A stretch of DNA of 11,080 nucleotides from Cephalothrix spiralis (lineage: Eukaryota > Nemertea > Palaeonemertea > Archinemertea > Cephalotrichidae), in NCBI GenBank assembly GCA_032353305.1, contig JAUCNG010382592.1, forward strand, positions 1-11,080, read 5' to 3'. Both the position numbers and the translations under genes were made by a program. The notes under the pieces are model-generated. The model had not been told where the DNA came from. It saw nothing but the letters and a program-made list of their open reading frames with translations, and searched no databases. This document shows positions 7,355-11,080 of this stretch, one piece after another; the first letter of the stretch is position 1; each line of letters opens with the position of its first letter.

Positions 7355-10300
7355 TTAAAACGCTGAGCCTCCTTTTGGGATATTGCCTGCAGATAATTTC
7401 GATAATGTGAAGTAATCGGTTGAAGATTCATACGATGCATTCATAATTCCTGTATCTATTTCTGACAGAAGTGGAGCAATGTTCGGTAGACTATTGTCTT
7501 CGTTTTGGAGGTCTGATGATATTGAGTCGATCAGTGAAAAACACTCCTCAGCGGTCGGCCGCTGTGAGGCATCATGTGCACAAACACGAGTAACCATTTC
7601 AGTTAATTTTTGTGGTGCATTATGGTTCCTAAAATGGTTTGCAACATCCTCAAATTGGAATTCGATTCTAAAGTACATTTCTAACATCATTATTCCAGTG
7701 TTATAAATATCGCTCTTTGCTGAATATACTAACTTACTTAGTCCATGTTTGACTTCTGGTGCACAGTACCGAGGAGTTCCTTTGAAAGTATCAGTTACTT
7801 CTTCATCACCTTCTATAACTTCAGATAATCCAAAATCAGTTATTTTCACAGTGTCACTAAATGAAAGCATGATGTTTTTCAATTTAAGATCTTTATGAAT
7901 TAATGATTGACTGTGCAGATATGCTAAACCGTTGTATAACTGTGAGTTAATTGTCAGAAAATGATGAAGACTTGACCTGAACCCTGAGGTTTCTTGCACT
8001 AATTTCCCTGGGTTTCTATCACTATTACCACTATTAGCTTCTTTTATGAAATGGTTGTAAAGATCCTCTTTGCACAATTCCATGAGAATGAGTAGGCAAT
8101 TTTTGCCATTAATTTCCTTAAGTTTGAGGCCATGGAATTGCACAATATTTCGGTGCACACATTGCCTCATTTTAATCGCCTCATCATTGTAATCTTTCGT
8201 TAAACGAATCTTTTTGTCATTAAGTGGACACACTTTTACCGCAATATCTCTTTGATCAACTGTGTATTTGTAAACCTGTCCAAATGCACCTTTCCCGATT
8301 GTCTTATCTTTTTGGGGATTAATGTCGATAACCCAGTTGAGTGAATCAGATGTTGTCATTATATGTAATTCAAATGATGACATAAACCTTATAAAAGGAT
8401 TTTTAATATGGCATTTAATTTTTTCATTACTTTGCATATATCTAAACTTTTCAAAATGTGGTAAAGCTGTTTCAGATTTCGTTATAAGTTCATCAATATG
8501 AACATATAAAATGGTATACAGTTCACTATTAATATCACTTTTAAATGAATTAAGTAATACTTTACAATATTTTAATCTTTTTATATAATTATTTGGACCT
8601 AGATCGCTATTATCGTAACCTATCTTTTTTTCATTTATTGGATACTCATTAGGTATTTGAATTGTAATTAACTTTTCAAAAATTTTACATTGGCCACCAG
8701 TAAGGCAATATTTCAACGAATTGAATAATAATTCAGGATAGTAATGAACAATTATTAAAATAATTGTATAATGACCGTTTATGGATGCAGTTAGAAGACC
8801 ATTAGGAACTGCACCTGGCTTCAAGACGTGTCGGTAATTTTGAAGAAAAAATTCAACAATATTCTTATGGTTTTTGTTTGCTGCAGCAGTAACAAAATCC
8901 ATAGTATTTATCTCTGCCTTGGCTTTAATGAGTTCTTTTATTACACGCAAATGTCCACGCGAGGTTGCTAGATTCAACGCAGTTTTATTGGTGCTATTCC
9001 TATGATTAACTTTTGCCCCTGCATCAATAAGTTCTTTGACAACATCTAGATGCGCATTGCTTGACGCTGCCATTAATGCAGTACATTTTTCCTTGTTTTG
9101 GTGGTCTACATTAGCACCCTTACTTAGTAATAACTTAACCAAATCACTGTGTCCATTTTGCGATGCTATTGATAATGCAGTGAATCGATTATTATTCTCC
9201 TTATTCACATTAGCATTACCGAGAATGAGTTCTTTTGCAACATCTATATGTCCATTGTGTGATGCAACCATCAATGCAGTACATCTTTGCTTGTTTTGAT
9301 GGTCTACATTAGCACCGATACTAAGTAATAACTTAACCAAATCACTGTATCCATTTTGCGATGCTAATGATAATGCAGTGAATCGTTCATTATTCTCCTT
9401 ATTCACATTAGCTTTACCGAGAATGAGTTCTTTGGCAACATCTATATGTCCATTATGTGATGCAGTCATCAATGCAGTACATTCCTCCTTGTTTTGATGG
9501 TCTACATTAGCACCCTTACTTAGTAATAACTTAACCAAATCACTGTGTCTATTTTGCGATGCTAATGATAATGCAGTGAATCGTTCATTATTCTCCTTAT
9601 TCACATTAGCTTTACCGAGAATGAGTTCTTTGGCAACATCTATATGTCCATTATGTGATGCAGTCATCAATGCAGTACATTCCTCCTTGTTTTGATGGTC
9701 TACATTAGCACCGATACTTAGTAATAACTTAACCAAATCAGCTTGTCCATAATGCGATGCTATGCATAAGGCAGTGCATTCTTCATTATTCTCCTTATTC
9801 ACATTAGCATTAGCGAGGACGAGTTCTTTGACAACATCTATGTGTCCAACTTGTAAGGCAGCCATCAATGCAGTCCATTTGTCCTTGTTTTGATGGTCTA
9901 CATTAGCACCCTTACTTAGTAATAACTTAACCAAATCACTGTGTCCGTTTTGCGATGCTAAGTATAATGCGGTTAATCCTTCACTATCCTCTCTATTCAC
10001 ATTGACTTTAGCATCGATGAACATTTTTACAACTTCGTGATGACCTTCTTGTGATGCTCCATGCAACGCTATGTGACCATGATAATTGCATACATTTACA
10101 TCAGCACCTTCATTAATTAATTGCTCTACAGCACTATCGTTACCTAAGTACGAGGCAATTTGTAACGGAGTACTTCCATCGTTACTTTTTTCCTCGATGT
10201 TTGCACCAGCTTTTAATATAGCATTCACTATTTTGTTAGAAGGAAATTGGCTAGCTAAATGTAAGGGAGTGAATCCCACACCATTTTTGGCATTAATGTT

Positions 10301-10414
10301 TACTTGTTTTGAATTTATTATCTTTTTAACAGTTCTAAGTGATTTGTTCAAAATTGCTCGAAAGAGAGCTATTTCGCCTGGTGAAAGACCTTCATAAAGG
10401 TCATAATGATCCAT
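7355..10414 (-). CDS. Ankyrin-repeat protein kinase (N-terminal ankyrin array, C-terminal Ser/Thr-type kinase), intronless
   Basis: Predicted 1019-residue intracellular protein. Residues 47-508 hold 14 ankyrin repeats of exactly 33 residues, preceded by a capping half-repeat and followed by one or two decayed ones (to about 565). Residues ~566-700 match nothing I recognise. The kinase domain (~706-965) has the glycine loop IGKGAFGQVYK (706-716), catalytic Lys727, a candidate helix-C Glu745, catalytic loop HKDLKLKN (Asp842, Asn847; HKD replaces the usual HRD), DFG 860-862, GTPRYCAPE (APE 885-887), SDIY Asp902 and the subdomain XI Arg952. All catalytic residues are present, so it is probably active. 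DLKxxN points to Ser/Thr specificity. A ~24-residue insert lies before helix E (792-815). The repeats are a likely protein-binding arm. The order resembles TNNI3K or ILK, not RIPK4/ANKK1. The start is the ATG at 10414; the frame reaches a stop (TAG) 11 codons upstream, and the longer ORF to 10435 would need a TTG start. Substrate and partners are unknown. Confidence 0.9.
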   Translation of the reverse strand: MDHYDLYEGLSPGEIALFRAILNKSLRTVKKIINSKQVNINAKNGVGFTPLHLASQFPSNKIVNAILKAGANIEEKSNDGSTPLQIASYLGNDSAVEQLINEGADVNVCNYHGHIALHGASQEGHHEVVKMFIDAKVNVNREDSEGLTALYLASQNGHSDLVKLLLSKGANVDHQNKDKWTALMAALQVGHIDVVKELVLANANVNKENNEECTALCIASHYGQADLVKLLLSIGANVDHQNKEECTALMTASHNGHIDVAKELILGKANVNKENNERFTALSLASQNRHSDLVKLLLSKGANVDHQNKEECTALMTASHNGHIDVAKELILGKANVNKENNERFTALSLASQNGYSDLVKLLLSIGANVDHQNKQRCTALMVASHNGHIDVAKELILGNANVNKENNNRFTALSIASQNGHSDLVKLLLSKGANVDHQNKEKCTALMAASSNAHLDVVKELIDAGAKVNHRNSTNKTALNLATSRGHLRVIKELIKAKAEINTMDFVTAAANKNHKNIVEFFLQNYRHVLKPGAVPNGLLTASINGHYTIILIIVHYYPELLFNSLKYCLTGGQCKIFEKLITIQIPNEYPINEKKIGYDNSDLGPNNYIKRLKYCKVLLNSFKSDINSELYTILYVHIDELITKSETALPHFEKFRYMQSNEKIKCHIKNPFIRFMSSFELHIMTTSDSLNWVIDINPQKDKTIGKGAFGQVYKYTVDQRDIAVKVCPLNDKKIRLTKDYNDEAIKMRQCVHRNIVQFHGLKLKEINGKNCLLILMELCKEDLYNHFIKEANSGNSDRNPGKLVQETSGFRSSLHHFLTINSQLYNGLAYLHSQSLIHKDLKLKNIMLSFSDTVKITDFGLSEVIEGDEEVTDTFKGTPRYCAPEVKHGLSKLVYSAKSDIYNTGIMMLEMYFRIEFQFEDVANHFRNHNAPQKLTEMVTRVCAHDASQRPTAEECFSLIDSISSDLQNEDNSLPNIAPLLSEIDTGIMNASYESSTDYFTLSKLSAGNIPKGGSAF
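8990..9979 (-). repeat. Five 198-bp tandem units (66-residue double ankyrin repeats)
   Basis: Ankyrin repeats 4-13 of the kinase protein alternate between two types. One has SDLVKLLLSxGANVDHQNK, the other HIDVAKELILGxANVNKENN. One pair makes a 198-bp unit and there are five in a row. Units differ at scattered bases, but the stretches 9353-9514 and 9551-9712 are identical over 162 bp at exactly 198-bp spacing. The outer repeats 1-3 and 14 have their own sequences, so the array grew from the middle. Copy number is therefore likely to vary between alleles, and assembly collapse is possible. Confidence 0.93.
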
Positions 10415-10435
10415 TTGAAAGGTTAAACCGAGCAA

Positions 10436-10824
10436 TTTCTCCTAAAAACTCTTTTCTAGAATTGTACTTATCTGTATTAAATATTCCGTACACTTAAAGT
10501 CTACCTATTTTTGTATCCAGTGTTCTACTGTTTAAAAAAGTGTTTTGTGGTTGTAAGGTTTCCCCAAGACATTTCAAATGATTTATTACATTGTATATTA
10601 AATTTTTTGAACGACATATTTTTCGATCCCATTCATTGTTGATAATTCATGCATGTAAGATACACATGTATATACTATATAATAACTTGTGGTGTGCTTT
10701 TTAATCGATTTGTTATTGATAGAAATGTTATAAAACACGCTCTAACGAGCTTGGTCCTGCGAGTTCCAAATAAACGGTAATAAAGTAACCGATCGTTTTG
10801 AACATTATGTTAAGAGCAATACAA
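10436..10824 (-). promoter_or_regulatory. Upstream region of the ankyrin-kinase gene (putative promoter and 5' leader)
   Basis: On the - strand this is the AT-rich sequence between the right inverted repeat and the kinase start codon. TTATTATATAG (about 10674-10684) is TATA-like and lies some 260 bp upstream of the ATG. The run gagtttttag, ending at about 10443, fits a splice acceptor just upstream, so an intron in the 5' leader is possible. Neither is proven. No other gene is seen. Confidence 0.3.
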
Positions 10825-10896
10825 AATTAACCTTGGTGAATACTTCATATGGCGTGGTATATTTCGGCATATCCCTCTGGTTACCATCAGACAACT
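10825..10896 (-). repeat. Right inverted repeat of the ankyrin-kinase unit
   Basis: Read on the - strand it begins AGTTGTCTGATGGTAACC, followed by AGAGGGATATGCC, ACCACGCCAT and GAAGTATTCACC. The GAGGGATATGCC and AGTATTCACC blocks are identical to the left copy. It lies about 410 bp upstream of the kinase start codon. Outside it the two flanks do not align further, so the repeat has defined ends. Confidence 0.75.
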
Positions 10897-10979
10897 GAAT
10901 ATAATCGATGTTTTATCAACTATGCCTTTGTCATACTAACCATCATGATCGTGAATGATTTCATTAGTTTAATTCGGAA
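10897..10979. other. Sequence right of the ankyrin-kinase unit
   Basis: Short non-coding stretch between the right inverted repeat and the tandem array. It is still expected to be receptor intron, and no helix-7 exon was found in it. Confidence 0.4.
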
Positions 10980-11080
10980 CCCGTGAACTGAACTCGTGAA
11001 TTAAACTCGTGAACTAAACTCGTGAACTAAACTCGTGAACTAAACTCGTGAACTAAACTCGTGAACTAAACTCGTGAACT
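10980..11080. repeat. 13-bp tandem repeat (minisatellite) running off the right edge
   Basis: About 7.8 units of CTCGTGAACTAAA. The first two are variant (CCCGTGAACTGAA and CTCGTGAATTAAA), then five units from 11006 are identical and a partial unit reaches the window end. Its full length is unknown. On the other strand the unit contains TTCACGAG, the same core as the degenerate cluster at 5966-6145. Confidence 0.95.

Larger units (their letters stand above)
7170..10896 (-). mobile_element. Candidate 3.7-kb inverted-repeat element carrying the ankyrin-kinase gene
   Basis: Two imperfect inverted repeats, 7170-7240 and 10825-10896, enclose the ankyrin-kinase ORF and its flanks and nothing else that codes. 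Both start AGTT and share the core GAGGGATATGCC, then ACCACG and AAGTATTCACC. By hand, 57 of 72 aligned columns agree. The match stops abruptly on the inner side. AATAT sits directly outside the left end (7165-7169) and again one base outside the right end (10898-10902), a possible but AT-rich and therefore weak 5-bp target duplication. There is no transposase, integrase or reverse transcriptase inside, so a mobile unit would have to be moved in trans. The intronless cargo fits capture of a retrocopy or of a single-exon gene. Alternatively, the two repeats are independent insertions of the same short element in opposite orientation. The superfamily is not recognised. Confidence 0.5.

Noticed and set aside
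9036-9299. ORFs on the + strand across the ankyrin array (also 7479-7706 and 10086-10397)
   Set aside because: These are antisense shadows of the repeat-bearing kinase gene, opened by its regular codon pattern.
9036-9980. CRISPR array or other spaced repeats
   Set aside because: The 198-bp periodicity is explained entirely by in-frame ankyrin coding units, and the genome is eukaryotic.
10415-10435. Longer kinase start at 10435, giving 1026 residues
   Set aside because: The first codon is TTG, not ATG, and a stop (TAG) lies two codons further upstream. The first ATG in frame is at 10414, so I used 1019 residues.

Overview
This is a stretch of animal (metazoan) genomic DNA, AT-rich and crowded with decayed DNA transposons. 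The evidence for an animal genome is a split gene for a secretin-family (class B) seven-helix receptor, read on the + strand from five short exons. Each has a splice acceptor and donor, and the reading phases fit together exactly. The receptor looks closest to the calcitonin/DH31-type branch, and the transposon load suits a marine invertebrate such as a mollusc. The species cannot be named from the sequence.

Layout. Positions 1-1387 are an upstream intron filled by a long foldback element (88-561) and a motif-rich repeat region (620-1215). Receptor exons lie at 1388-1541 (helix 3), 2162-2228 (helix 4), 3160-3223 (second extracellular loop and helix 5), 3768-3853 (end of helix 5 and third intracellular loop) and 6493-6628 (helix 6). 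Their introns hold a 518-bp GC-rich inverted-repeat element (2400-2917), a mariner-like MITE (4074-4811) with a second TTAA-flanked palindromic MITE inserted in it (4300-4625), a degenerate CACGA-motif cluster (5966-6145) and a further foldback element (6689-6958). The helix-7 exon and the C-terminus are not found in the window, nor are the exons before helix 3.

The one long ORF is on the - strand, 7355-10414. It is an intronless gene for a 1019-residue protein with about 14 ankyrin repeats followed by a Ser/Thr-type protein kinase domain. It lies inside the receptor intron that follows helix 6, in antisense. It is bracketed by a pair of ~71-bp inverted repeats (7170-7240 and 10825-10896, ~79% identical by hand alignment). 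I read the whole 3.7-kb unit as a candidate mobile element, or mobilised gene, carrying an ankyrin-kinase as cargo with no transposase of its own. This is the most unusual object here. The ankyrin array itself is built of 198-bp (66-residue) two-repeat units, some identical over 162 bp, so it has been expanded or homogenised recently.

The window ends in a 13-bp tandem repeat that runs off the right edge.
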